Below, one piece after another: positions 37,267 through 47,001 of a stretch of 64,000 nucleotides of DNA. Position numbers and translations under genes: made by a program. The stretch's first letter is position 1. Each line of letters opens with the position of its first letter. The DNA is taken from contig CBDBBO010000002.1 of NCBI GenBank assembly GCA_965203135.1, positions 806,001-870,000 of the forward strand. The letters run 5' to 3'. This DNA is from CATOSD01 sp965203135 (GTDB taxonomy: Bacteria > Chloroflexota > Dehalococcoidia > Lucifugimonadales > CATOSD01). The notes beneath the pieces were generated by a model, which had not been told where the DNA came from, ran no database searches, and saw only the letters and a list, made by a program, of their open reading frames with translations.

Positions 37267-37788
37267 ATGCTCTACTATGCCGCACTCGAAACGCCGCTCG
37301 GGTGGGTCGGCGCAATCGCGTCGGAGCGCGGTCTGCGCCGCTGCACTCTGCCCCAGCGGGAGCCGGGAGCGTGCGCGGACGAATTGGGTGCCGACTTCGG
37401 AAGTGCCGCCCCGGTGCCCGAACGATTCGCCGAACTGTCGACGATGTACGATCGCTACTTCGCGGACGGGAGCGACGCATTTGCCGGCGTGCCCATCGAC
37501 GTGGAAGACGCCCCCTCCTTCCAGCGCGCGGCGTGGCTGGCCTGCCGCTCCATTCCATCGGGTGAGACTCGCTCGTACAAATGGCTCGCCACCCGGGCGG
37601 GCAACCCCGGCGCCTCCAGGGCCGCCGGGCAGGCGATGGCGCGCAACAGGCTTCCGATAGTGGTGCCGTGCCACAGGGTAATCGGGGCGGACGGCTCCCT
37701 GCGCGGATACGGCAGCGGCACAACCCGGCTGGACCTGAAGCGCCGCCTTCTGGAACTGGAGCGAGGAGTGCGGCGGCTAGGCGTCTAG
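37267..37788 (+). CDS. ogt: Methylated-DNA--protein-cysteine methyltransferase
   Basis: A 173-aa suicide repair protein that removes alkyl groups from O6-alkylguanine. The helix-turn-helix RSYKWLATRAGNPGASRAAG in outline and the active site PCHRV (C135) are intact, followed by GYGSGTTRLDLKRRLLELE. It starts 2 bp after the transglutaminase-like gene. Its last four codons lie inside a 45-bp direct repeat that recurs at 39483. Confidence 0.93.
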   Translation: MLYYAALETPLGWVGAIASERGLRRCTLPQREPGACADELGADFGSAAPVPERFAELSTMYDRYFADGSDAFAGVPIDVEDAPSFQRAAWLACRSIPSGETRSYKWLATRAGNPGASRAAGQAMARNRLPIVVPCHRVIGADGSLRGYGSGTTRLDLKRRLLELERGVRRLGV

Positions 37789-37821
37789 ATCGCGGCCGAG
37801 ATAGCCTTCCAGCGCCTGCCT
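37777..37821 (-). pseudogene. Detached 3' end of a DUF2007 gene
   Basis: Left copy of the 45-bp repeat. On the minus strand it matches the end of the small gene at 39483-39707 (the YLGRELDA segment and stop), with two changes. It overlaps the last 12 bp of ogt, so before the insertion the two genes were probably convergent and overlapping. Confidence 0.8.
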
Positions 37822-37826
37822 TACCA

Positions 37827-38495
37827 TCACCTTCGTCTTCCTCTCGCAGCAATCATCTTGCGCGCTTGCGCGGCGGCCGCCTCCCATGAGGGACGAGCAG
37901 GCTTATGGTTGGCACCTGGAGGCGCTATAGAGTAGGCTTGGATCAGATTCGGCGCGTATCTCCTTGCGCGCTTCTGAGCTTTTCCGCCTAACGCAATCAC
38001 CGGCAAACCTTCGAACAGCGCCAACTGCCTTGCCAGGTAACGGTCAGCGCACCCACGCTCTGCGGTAGCCGGCACGTTGCCGCCTTCTCGAGGTGCCGAG
38101 CACAAGTAGGTCTCAGTTATCCACGCTCTCTTCAACTGCTCCTCGAACCGAAGGCCCGGAAATATGAGACTCAGGAGTAGTCTCAGATTCCTGTGGAACA
38201 GGTCGGTACCGTCTCTGTGGTGTTGGAGGGTGTAACGGCTTGCCTGATTCATGAGACGCCGTGAGCTGTGGGTAGGCGAGAACGGATCGCTGCCATAAGG
38301 GTCGCCGGGTTCAGCGAGCAGGATAACGACTTCCACTTCCTTCAGTGACGAAGTCGCACCCATGAATCCGCGAGGTACATGACCCTCCTCTGGGTCCCAA
38401 CGCGCAATTCCATTACACGATCCATCGAATCCTGGGCAGGGGCCATAGGCTGGAAGCAGAATCCTTCCGAGTTCTTTGGTGGGTGTGCTGTTGAT
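37827..38495 (-). CDS. Uracil-DNA-glycosylase-like protein with apparent ATC start
   Basis: 222 aa if translation begins at ATC 38495. The fold is suggested by EVVILLAEPGDPYGSDPF, a central WITETYLCSAPREGG, YLARQLALFEGLPVIALGGKA and a C-terminal PPGANHKPARPSWEAA, the order seen in UDG-superfamily proteins. The conserved-looking part extends upstream of the first ATG (38363) through ILLPAYGPCPGFDGSCN and RWDPEEGHVPRGF, up to an in-frame TAG at about 38505-38507. A strong AGGAGG at 38501-38506 stands 5 bases before ATC, and there is no ATG, GTG or TTG in that position. Either ATC is the real start or the start codon was lost. Confidence 0.65.
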   Translation of the reverse strand: MNSTPTKELGRILLPAYGPCPGFDGSCNGIARWDPEEGHVPRGFMGATSSLKEVEVVILLAEPGDPYGSDPFSPTHSSRRLMNQASRYTLQHHRDGTDLFHRNLRLLLSLIFPGLRFEEQLKRAWITETYLCSAPREGGNVPATAERGCADRYLARQLALFEGLPVIALGGKAQKRARRYAPNLIQAYSIAPPGANHKPARPSWEAAAAQARKMIAARGRRR

Positions 38496-38635
38496 GAGAA
38501 CCTCCTAACTGCCATTCAATGTACACACTAGGCGAAGTCTTGCTATGCAGTGTTCAGTCAGAGGACGCGCACTTGATCCAATTCAACCTATGCCTCAAAA
38601 TGGCGATTGAGAACCACTAGATTGGAGCGCATTTC

Positions 38636-38869
38636 ATGGCAGAGATCTACCTCGGAATCGATGTTGGGTATTCCAGTAGGAGAACTACGACCGGACTGTG
38701 TCTAATCACCATAGAGCAGAACGATTTCAAGTGGGGTTGCGTCAACGTCGGAACACAAGAAGCTCAGCGGTTGGCGGCTCTCAAGAAACTCATACCATCC
38801 GGAGCTACCATAGCAGCAGTTGGAATCGATGGGGAATTATATACCTTGCTACGCAGGCGAAATCACTAG
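38636..38869 (+). pseudogene. Truncated RNase-H-like (DUF429-type) gene
   Basis: 77 aa beginning MAEIYLGIDVGYSSRRTTTGLC, the first strand and acidic residue of an RNase-H fold, with IAAVGIDGE at the expected second motif. After that the frame ends quickly in LRRRNH and a stop, whereas related proteins continue for more than 100 aa. A small gene on the other strand begins to occupy the DNA here. I read it as a 5' fragment; a short functional product is possible. Confidence 0.5.
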
Positions 38870-38888
38870 ATTCACTCTGCCGCGAAAT

Positions 38889-39077
38889 CTAGTCATAATC
38901 ATACCGAACGCTGACGCCGAATCCAGCTTTCAATAGGGCCTCAACTGGATCGCCGCTTTCGTCACTCGCCCTCAGCACAGCGTTAATCAGTTCCTCAGAC
39001 GCCTTCTTCTGCGCGTCCTCGGAAGTGTTCGCCTCTACGTTTCTCACATGCTTGTTGAACTGTATGTAGTACCTCAA
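38889..39077 (-). CDS. Small protein of unknown function
   Basis: 62 aa, MRYYIQFNKHVRNVEANTSE then a helix with AQKKASEELINAVLRASDE. The TTG start at 39077 has AGAGGGG about 10 bases upstream. The pattern of one strand followed by an amphipathic helix is common in small DNA- or protein-binding modules. I cannot name it. It sits 5 bp downstream of the coiled-coil gene on the same strand. Confidence 0.5.
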   Translation of the reverse strand: MRYYIQFNKHVRNVEANTSEDAQKKASEELINAVLRASDESGDPVEALLKAGFGVSVRYDYD

Positions 39078-39082
39078 TGTCT

Positions 39083-39382
39083 CTACCCCTCTCTTCTGCC
39101 GCGAAATCGCCAGTCTTCCAGTCTCGGTTCTTCTCTTCCAGAGAAAACCTTGCCGCGAATCTCCTGCATGATTTTAGTCTGCTTTAACATTACATCTGTC
39201 ATGCTCCCAAGAGAAGCAACAACTCTGAGTAGAGCAAAATGTATTTCTTCTAGGGTTTCGGCCTGTACATTGAACCTCTTAGAGTGTGAATCCAGGGTAC
39301 GATTCATGTCGTACAACATGGACTCGATATTGCTTATAGCTTCCCTCTGTTGCTCCATCCAATCTTCATGTTCCTTGTCCAT
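39083..39382 (-). CDS. Small coiled-coil protein
   Basis: 99 aa, almost entirely helical, with heptad-like spacing (EAISNIESMLYDMNRTLDSH, VQAETLEEIHFALLRVVASL). Ends in a charged tail. ATG 39382 is chosen because GGGAGG precedes it; another ATG four codons upstream lacks this. Function unknown. It is probably cotranscribed with the 62-aa gene inside the island. Confidence 0.55.
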   Translation of the reverse strand: MDKEHEDWMEQQREAISNIESMLYDMNRTLDSHSKRFNVQAETLEEIHFALLRVVASLGSMTDVMLKQTKIMQEIRGKVFSGREEPRLEDWRFRGRREG

Positions 39383-39482
39383 ATCGCCTCCCACTATCCC
39401 TGTTCATGTTATACACCGAAATCTGCTATCCACTAACACGAGATTTGACAAAAGGGTAAGTCCGTCGATTCGCACGCGCCGT

Positions 39483-39707
39483 CTAGGCGTCTAGCTCGCG
39501 GCCGAGATAGCCCTCCAGCGCCTGCCTGGCCTCGGACTCCAGGCTCTCGTCCACCAGGATGGGACGCGGGAACGGCGCGACGCCGAAGTACGACGACGTG
39601 TCCCCGCCGCGCACCATTGCAGGTATGCCCTCGCCCAACAGCAGGTCGCGCCACATCTCGGCGGTAAGCTGGTTGGGCGCGGTCGTCAGGCGCGCCCACT
39701 TCACCAC
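39483..39707 (-). CDS. DUF2007 family protein
   Basis: A 74-aa protein. The segment APNQLTAEMWRDLLLGEGIPAMVRGGD and the C-terminal ILVDESLESEARQALEGYL match the DUF2007 family (putative signal-transducing, PII-like fold; function not established). The start GTG 39707 overlaps the dnaE stop by 7 bp, so it is translationally coupled to dnaE. Its last 45 bp are duplicated at 37777, on the other side of the island. Confidence 0.8.
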   Translation of the reverse strand: MVKWARLTTAPNQLTAEMWRDLLLGEGIPAMVRGGDTSSYFGVAPFPRPILVDESLESEARQALEGYLGRELDA

Positions 39708-42700
39708 GACGACGCCTCCACGATAACCTCGCCCTGGCCGCTCAACGCCTCCTCAAGCTCAGTCGCCAACTCGTCGCACACGGTGACTCGCACCTGGGGC
39801 CAGTCCATGTGCACCACCCTGCCCTCGTACACTATCTGCAGACCCACCTCGTCTTCGCCGCGGAAGTTCAGCAGCGCTCGTTTGACGTCCTGGAGGCGGT
39901 TGTTGTCGTCGGTCTGCTCGCCGGTCTCGCGCAGGCGCACCGTCAGCCGCAGCCCGTTTCGTTGCTCCTCGGATGGCGGTGCGGCCGATTCGCGAGACCC
40001 GTTCGCGGGCGCGGGCGTCGCGGCGGGAGACTCTGCACCCTCCGACGCCACGGGCGGCTGGGCGGCCGGCTGCGGCGGAGGCGAGTAGGCGGGTCGCGGC
40101 GCCTCGGACACGGACGCGGGCGCCGGTCTCTCATCTGCCGCCGCGGCCTCTTCGCCTATGCGAAACTCCTCGGCCGCTCTGCAGCTCAGGCTTATCTCGT
40201 CGTCTCGCACCCTCACCGTGCCGGTCACCGTGACCAGATTGCCCTCCTGCCACAGGCCGCGGGTGTTCCGCAGAGCCTCCTCCCACACGAACACCTCCAC
40301 GGGGCCGTCCATCAGCGCCAGCGATGCTATCGCGAACGGCTTGTTCTCCCGCGTGCTCCTGTGATCAACCGACGCAACCTGCCCCCTGACGCGCACCGTC
40401 GAGTTTCTCGGCGCATCGGTGAGCTGGCTCATCAGCACGTACACGCTCGGGTCGCCGTCCGCGGAAAGCGACGCGAGCAGGCTGTTGTTCGAAACCGCGA
40501 CGCCCAGGAACTCCTTTTCCCAGCGCCACTTCTCGGCCTCGCTCGTGGCCTCCGCCGGCACCTGTAGGTCGAACAGGGGCGCTGGGACGCTTTCGCCGAA
40601 CATGTCGAACATGGAGGACTGGTTGGAGTTTCGCAGACGCGACTCGCTCTGGGCCAGCGATATGATTCTGTCGATCACGCTGAGCAGGCCGTTGCGCTCG
40701 CCGAACGAGTCGAAGGCGCCGGCCCTTATCAGGCTCTCCAACGCCTTGCGGTTGACGCCGCTGAAATCCGAGACCCGGCACATCTGCTCTATCGACTCGA
40801 AGGGGCCCTCCTTCTTGCGGGCCGCGATGACAGGCTCGAGGGCGGCGCCGCCGACGTTCTTCACCGACGCCATTCCGAAGCGTATCGCGGGCTTGTCGTC
40901 CTGCCCGGCCTCAATGGAGAACACCTCCTCGCCCAGGCGTATGTCCGGCGGCAACACCTGGATGCCCATGCGCCTGCACTCGTTCACCGCGTTGGCGATC
41001 CTGTCGGTGCTGGCACTGTTCGCGTTGAGGAGCGAAGCCATGTACTCCACCGGGTAGTTGGCCTTGAAGTACGCCGTCCAGTAGGAGATCAGCCCGTAGC
41101 TCACGCTGTGCGCCTTGTTGAAGGCGTAGCCGGCAAAGGGTGTTATCAGGGCGAAGAGCTGCTCCGCGAGCTCCCGCGTGTACCCGTTCTGCATTGCGCC
41201 CTCGATGAACTGCTGCTCCTCTTCGGCCATGATCTCGGCGATCTTCTTTCCCATCGCCTTGCGCACGATGTCAGCGGCGCCCAGGGAGTAGCCGGCGAAC
41301 GTGCGGAATATCTGCAGCACCTGGTCCTGGTACACGATGATCCCGTAGGTCTCACGGAGGATGTCTTCAAGCGCCGGATGCAGGTAGCGGGCCTTTTCGC
41401 GCCCGTGTTTGGCGTCGATGAAGGCGGTTATGTGCTCCATCGGTCCGGGACGGTACAGCGCTATCATGGCGGCCACGTCGCCCAGAGAAGAGGGCTTCAG
41501 CTCCCTTATGTAGCGGGTCATCCCCGAGCCTTCCATCTGGAACACGCCCACCGTGTCGCCGCGCGACAACAGCTCGAACGTCCTGGCGTCTTCGAGAGAA
41601 ATGTCCTGGAGCTCGATGTGCTCGCCGCGCGTTTCGCGTATCAGGTCCCGCGTCTTGGCCAGCACGGTCAGGTTGGCAAGGCCGAGGAAGTCCATCTTCA
41701 GCAGGCCGAGCTCGGCAATGGGGTCCATCGAGTACTGCGTCGTCAGCACGCCGTCGCCGTCGCCCCTGGAGGGACGCTGCAGCGGCACTACGTCGTCGAG
41801 CGGCTCGCCGGATATGACCACGCCCGCGGCGTGGGTGCTGGAGTGGCGCGTCAGGCCCTCGAGCTTCATGCTGGTGTCGATCAGCTTCTGAATGCTCTCG
41901 TCGGCCCCATACACCTCGCTGAACTCGGCGTTTTCCTTCATCACGTCGGGCAGAGTGATGTTCAGCCTGAACGGCACCAGCCGCGCCACCCTGTCGACGT
42001 CGGCATAGGACATTCCGAGCGCGCGGCCCACGTCGCGTATGCTTGCCCTTGCGCCCAGCGTGCCGAACGTGATGATCTGTGCCACGTGCTCGCGGCCGTA
42101 CTTGGCCACCACGTAGTTGATCACCTCCTCGCGCCGGTCGTCCTGGAAGTCCATGTCGATGTCCGGCATCTCCTTGCGCTCCATGTTCAGGAAGCGCTCG
42201 AAGACCAGGTCGAACTCCAGCGGGTTCACGTCCGTTACGCCCAGGCAGAACAGGGCCAGGCTGGCGGCGGCGCTGCCGCGCACGGCGAAGAAGATGTCGC
42301 GCTCGCGCACGAACTTGGCGATGTCCCACACCACCAGGAAGTAGTCGGCGAACTGCGTGTGGCGTATGACGTCCAACTCGTACCGCAGCCTCTCTTCCTC
42401 AGCCGGCGTAGGTCCGCCCGTGCGGCGTCGCAGCCCCTCCTCGCACAGCCGCGTGAGGTAGTCGTCCGCGGTCATTCCGTCGGGCGTTGGGAACTGCGGC
42501 AGCCGAAGCTGGGAGAAGTCGAGCCTGAGGTCGCACATCTCGGCGATCCGCTCGGTGTTGGTCACGGCATCGGGCAGGTCCTCGAAGAGCTGCGCCATCT
42601 CCTGGTGGCTCTTCAGGTAATAAGAAGCCTCCTCCATCTTCAGCCGTTTCTCGTCGTTGATGTTGGTGTTGGTGTGTATGCAGATGACGATGTCCTGCAA

Positions 42701-43339
42701 GTGGGCATCGTCACGGTCGACGTAGTGGGAGTCGTTGGTTCCCACCACGGGAATACCTACGCGGTCGCTCAGCGCGAGAAGCCCGCGGTTGATGGCGGGC
42801 AGGTCGGGAACGCCGCCGTGACGCATCACTTCCAGGAAGTAGCGCTCGCCGAGCAGCTCGCGGTACCATCCCGCGACCTCCGCGGCCTCGTCGTGCCTGC
42901 CCTGCGCCAGCAGGCCGGGCACCTCGCCGCTGGGGCAGCCGGACATCACGATCAGGCCCTTGTGGTGCCGCTCCAGCAGCTCCCTGTCGATGCGGGGCCG
43001 GTAGTAGAAACCCTCAACGTGGGACTTGGTCACCAGCTTGATGAGGTTGCGGTAGCCCTCGGCGTTCTGGGCCAGCACCGTCATGTGGTAGGGGCTCTTG
43101 TCGGCGGGATTCCTCTCGTGTCGGCTGCCCGGCGCCACGTACATTTCGCAGCCTATGATGGGCTTGATGCCATGCGCGCGGGCCTTGTTGTAGAAGTCGA
43201 TGGCGCCGTACATTCCGCCGTGATCGGTTATGGCGAGGCTGTCCATGCCCAGTTGCTCGGCGCGCTCCACCAGTTGGTCGATGCGGCTGAGGCCGTCCAA
43301 CATGCTGTACTCGGTGTGAACGTGAAGGTGGGTGAACAA
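39701..43339 (-). CDS. dnaE: DNA polymerase III alpha subunit
   Basis: A 1212-aa replicative polymerase. The PHP domain begins at the N-terminus (HLHVHTEYSMLDG, ITDHGGMYG). The palm carries the catalytic aspartates in PDIDMDFQDDRR. The fingers, the helix-hairpin-helix region (SDFSGVNRKALESLI) and an OB fold (VRVRGQVASVDHR) follow, with a C-terminal tail rich in Pro, Ala and Glu before a final conserved domain. The start is TTG 43339, placed by GGAGG. A large open frame on the opposite strand is a high-GC shadow. Confidence 0.97.
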   Translation of the reverse strand: MFTHLHVHTEYSMLDGLSRIDQLVERAEQLGMDSLAITDHGGMYGAIDFYNKARAHGIKPIIGCEMYVAPGSRHERNPADKSPYHMTVLAQNAEGYRNLIKLVTKSHVEGFYYRPRIDRELLERHHKGLIVMSGCPSGEVPGLLAQGRHDEAAEVAGWYRELLGERYFLEVMRHGGVPDLPAINRGLLALSDRVGIPVVGTNDSHYVDRDDAHLQDIVICIHTNTNINDEKRLKMEEASYYLKSHQEMAQLFEDLPDAVTNTERIAEMCDLRLDFSQLRLPQFPTPDGMTADDYLTRLCEEGLRRRTGGPTPAEEERLRYELDVIRHTQFADYFLVVWDIAKFVRERDIFFAVRGSAAASLALFCLGVTDVNPLEFDLVFERFLNMERKEMPDIDMDFQDDRREEVINYVVAKYGREHVAQIITFGTLGARASIRDVGRALGMSYADVDRVARLVPFRLNITLPDVMKENAEFSEVYGADESIQKLIDTSMKLEGLTRHSSTHAAGVVISGEPLDDVVPLQRPSRGDGDGVLTTQYSMDPIAELGLLKMDFLGLANLTVLAKTRDLIRETRGEHIELQDISLEDARTFELLSRGDTVGVFQMEGSGMTRYIRELKPSSLGDVAAMIALYRPGPMEHITAFIDAKHGREKARYLHPALEDILRETYGIIVYQDQVLQIFRTFAGYSLGAADIVRKAMGKKIAEIMAEEEQQFIEGAMQNGYTRELAEQLFALITPFAGYAFNKAHSVSYGLISYWTAYFKANYPVEYMASLLNANSASTDRIANAVNECRRMGIQVLPPDIRLGEEVFSIEAGQDDKPAIRFGMASVKNVGGAALEPVIAARKKEGPFESIEQMCRVSDFSGVNRKALESLIRAGAFDSFGERNGLLSVIDRIISLAQSESRLRNSNQSSMFDMFGESVPAPLFDLQVPAEATSEAEKWRWEKEFLGVAVSNNSLLASLSADGDPSVYVLMSQLTDAPRNSTVRVRGQVASVDHRSTRENKPFAIASLALMDGPVEVFVWEEALRNTRGLWQEGNLVTVTGTVRVRDDEISLSCRAAEEFRIGEEAAAADERPAPASVSEAPRPAYSPPPQPAAQPPVASEGAESPAATPAPANGSRESAAPPSEEQRNGLRLTVRLRETGEQTDDNNRLQDVKRALLNFRGEDEVGLQIVYEGRVVHMDWPQVRVTVCDELATELEEALSGQGEVIVEASSW

Positions 43340-43452
43340 GGGTCCTCCGCTGCGCGCTCCGGGGCCGTTCCGCCACGCCCTGGAAGCCGGATATCCAAGG
43401 CTGGCGTAATGCTAACACAATCAGCGGCGGCGGTTGCAATGGGCTGGACGCC

Positions 43453-43487
43453 AAAAAAGGCCCCGGACGAGTCGATCGTCCGGGGCC
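43453..43487 (-). terminator. Rho-independent terminator of groEL
   Basis: On the minus strand a perfect 12-bp stem (GGCCCCGGACGA paired with TCGTCCGGGGCC, 5-base loop) is followed directly by six T. It lies about 24 bp after the groEL stop. Confidence 0.9.
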
Positions 43488-43510
43488 TCGTTACGGGCTG
43501 CGGTGGTGGA

Positions 43511-45124
<1,614 letters not shown>

Positions 45125-45179
45125 CGTTCTCCTTTTTCCCCTTGTGTTGTCGGTGTTCTTCGCGTGTGGGTGAGCGGCG

Positions 45180-45485
45180 CTACTTCTTGAAGAGGATGTC
45201 GTCCTCGCGCAGCACCAGGTACTCGATCTCGCCCTCTCTGTACTCGGTTCCCGCGTACTTGGAGTAGACCACGACGTCGCCGACCGCGACGTCCATCGCT
45301 ACCCTGTTGCCGTCGTCCGTGAGCTTGCCGGGGCCTATGGCCACGACCTTGCCCTCCTGGGGCTTCTCCTTCGCCGTGTCGGGTATGTAGATCCCGCCGG
45401 CGCTTACCTGCTCCTCGGACTCCAGGGGTTCGATGACAACCCTGTTGCCGAGGGGCTTGAACGTAACTCCCGTCTCTGTCGTCAT
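45180..45485 (-). CDS. groS: 10 kDa co-chaperonin GroES
   Basis: A 101-aa GroEL lid protein. FKPLGNRVVIEPLE, the mobile-loop region with SAGGIYIPDTAKEKPQEGKVVAIGPG in outline and the C-terminal LREDDILFK are typical. ATG 45485 follows AAGGAGG; a longer frame exists upstream but crosses the CIRCE operator and cannot be part of the protein. Confidence 0.97.
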   Translation of the reverse strand: MTTETGVTFKPLGNRVVIEPLESEEQVSAGGIYIPDTAKEKPQEGKVVAIGPGKLTDDGNRVAMDVAVGDVVVYSKYAGTEYREGEIEYLVLREDDILFKK

Positions 45486-45534
45486 CCGGGACATCCTCCT
45501 TGAAACTGGTGTATTTGAGCCTGTTGGACCTTCA

Positions 45535-45561
45535 TTAGCAGTCATCGAGTTAGACTGCTAA
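45535..45561 (-). promoter_or_regulatory. CIRCE operator (HrcA binding site)
   Basis: TTAGCAGTC, nine bases, GACTGCTAA: the inverted repeat of the HrcA-controlled heat-shock operator, with a compensated G/C swap at position 7 compared with the consensus TTAGCACTC-N9-GAGTGCTAA. It lies just downstream of the promoter and 50 bp before groS. Confidence 0.95.
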
Positions 45562-45564
45562 ACA

Positions 45565-45594
45565 ATGATAGCGGAACGTTTTTGCAGATGTCAA
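45565..45594 (-). promoter_or_regulatory. Sigma70 promoter of groES-groEL
   Basis: On the minus strand a perfect TTGACA (45594-45589) and TATCAT (45570-45565) are separated by 18 bases. The CIRCE operator follows immediately, so HrcA bound there would block initiation. Confidence 0.9.
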
Positions 45595-46106
45595 CAACGC
45601 GCGACGGCCGGAGGCTGTTTCGGACTACCGGGCGACCCCAACGCCGCCGCTCCCAGGAGAGGCGGTCAGGCAGAATCTGTTCGATTCTGCGTCATTCTGT
45701 TGTATTCGTAGCTGGGCGCGCCGGGGGTCCTGTGCAATTCTGTAGTGCCGGCGTGGGCAATTCGAGGCATAAGCGTCCCGTCGCGTGGCAGAAGGGGACA
45801 GTGGCCGGTGGCCGGTTTTCGACGTCCCGACGGATGCCTGGTGCGGGTCGGTCCCGCGGGCGGGATTGCAGCCCGTCCCTACTGCGGTAGATAATAGCAC
45901 GAATGTGCGGAGACTTCAAGATGGTGGGCGAAATTGCGGAATCAGGGTCGAAAATGCGGTTTTGGGGCGGATTGGTGGGAAGAAATGGCGCAGGCGTGGG
46001 TACGGAGCGGGGCGAGTGTGAGGCAGGTCTGAGGCAGGGATGGGGAACGGATGGCGCGGGAAAGTTACGGAATTTTCGGGGTGCGGGGAGCGATTGGGTG
46101 CGGTGT
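45595..46106. other. Gene-free region between groES and the tRNA gene
   Basis: About 510 bases with no supported gene. Short open frames exist on both strands but have no ribosome sites or protein-like composition. A stretch near 45835-45890 (GGCGGGATTGCAGCCCGTCC) resembles dispersed intergenic repeats of related genomes. No tRNA promoter is obvious. Confidence 0.5.
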
Positions 46107-46181
<75 letters not shown>

Positions 46182-46275
46182 GACTTGATGAAAACAAGAA
46201 CCTTTCAGATTCGGTTCGCGCTGGCCCTGTAGGGCGAGCCTGCTTCCCATCCCGTCGGACGAGAGGACGTCAGGG

Positions 46276-46304
46276 AGGGGTGAGGGATGGCATCCCTCAC
46301 CCCT
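46276..46304. terminator. Strong hairpin between the tRNA and the kinase/regulator locus
   Basis: AGGGGTGAGGGAT pairs perfectly with ATCCCTCACCCCT (13 bp) around GGC. It overlaps the last codons of the response-regulator frame and lies between convergent transcripts. No clear T-run, so termination is inferred from position. Confidence 0.5.
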
Positions 46305-47001
46305 CTTCAGTCTGTGACATCTCCCCTTTCGCCATGCGATAGCCGACGCGGGGCTCGGTGAATATGTACCTGGGGTCGGCGGCGTCGTCCCCCAGCTTGC
46401 GGCGGAGTCTACCGACCACGTCCCTTACCAGCCAGGGCTCGCCGACTTTCTCCGGACCCCAGACCCGTTGGAGCAGCACGGCGTGGGTCAGCGTGCGTGG
46501 GGCGTGGACCGAAAGCTCGTAGAGCACCGCGTACTCCGTGGCCGTCAGTTCCACCGGCGCCCCGTCCACCGTCACCCGTCGCAGGGCGTAGTCGATGCCC
46601 AGCCCTGCGACGGCGTAGGGTCCCGAGGGCTCGCCCTGGAAGGGTTCCAGCCGCTTCCTGAGGGCCGCCCTGATCCTCGCCGCCAGTTCCGTTGGCGAGA
46701 AGGGCTTGACCACGTAGTCGACCGCGCCCATGTCGAGGGCGCGGGCGACGGTATCGTCCTGGCCGTAGACCGAGAGGAAGATGACCGGCACGTCCGCCGT
46801 CTTGCGGATGTCGTTCATCAGCTCGATGCCGTCGGTCCCCGGCAGCACCAGGTCCAGCAATACCAGGTGGGGCTTCTCCTCGGCCATGAGGCGGGGCACG
46901 TCGGCGGGGTCGCCGGTGGCTATGGGCGCGTAGTCCGCGCGCGTGAGGACCGTCGCGGGCGTACCGCAGGTCCTGGGGGTTGTCGTCCACAACGAGGACA
47001 C
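46297..47001 (-). pseudogene. Response regulator part (REC + winged helix), separated by a frameshift
   Basis: This frame holds most of a receiver domain (LVLLDLVLPGTDGIELM with the phospho-acceptor aspartate, and VVKPFSPTELAARI) and an OmpR/PhoB-type winged helix (VELTATEYAVLYELSVHAPRTLTH in outline, YIFTEPRVGYRM). The beginning of the receiver domain, with its acidic pair in VLVVDDNPQDL, lies in the overlapping kinase frame. A shift of one base near 46950 would join the two. On its own this frame starts with non-homologous residues, so it is the back half of a hybrid protein. Confidence 0.75.

Larger units (their letters stand above)
37777..39527. mobile_element. Small island bounded by 45-bp direct repeats
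   Basis: 37777-37821 and 39483-39527 match at 43 of 45 positions in the same orientation. The right copy is the true 3' end of the DUF2007 gene including its stop; the left copy overlaps the end of ogt and is a detached 3' end of the same gene. Between them lie about 1.66 kb of less GC-rich DNA with a UDG-like gene, a truncated RNase-H-like gene and two small genes. The layout is that of an insertion that recreated the 3' end of its target gene, but no integrase or transposase is present. Confidence 0.65.

Noticed and set aside
45486..45545. Longer GroES starting at 45545
   Set aside because: The extension would translate the CIRCE operator region; AAGGAGG is placed for the ATG at 45485.
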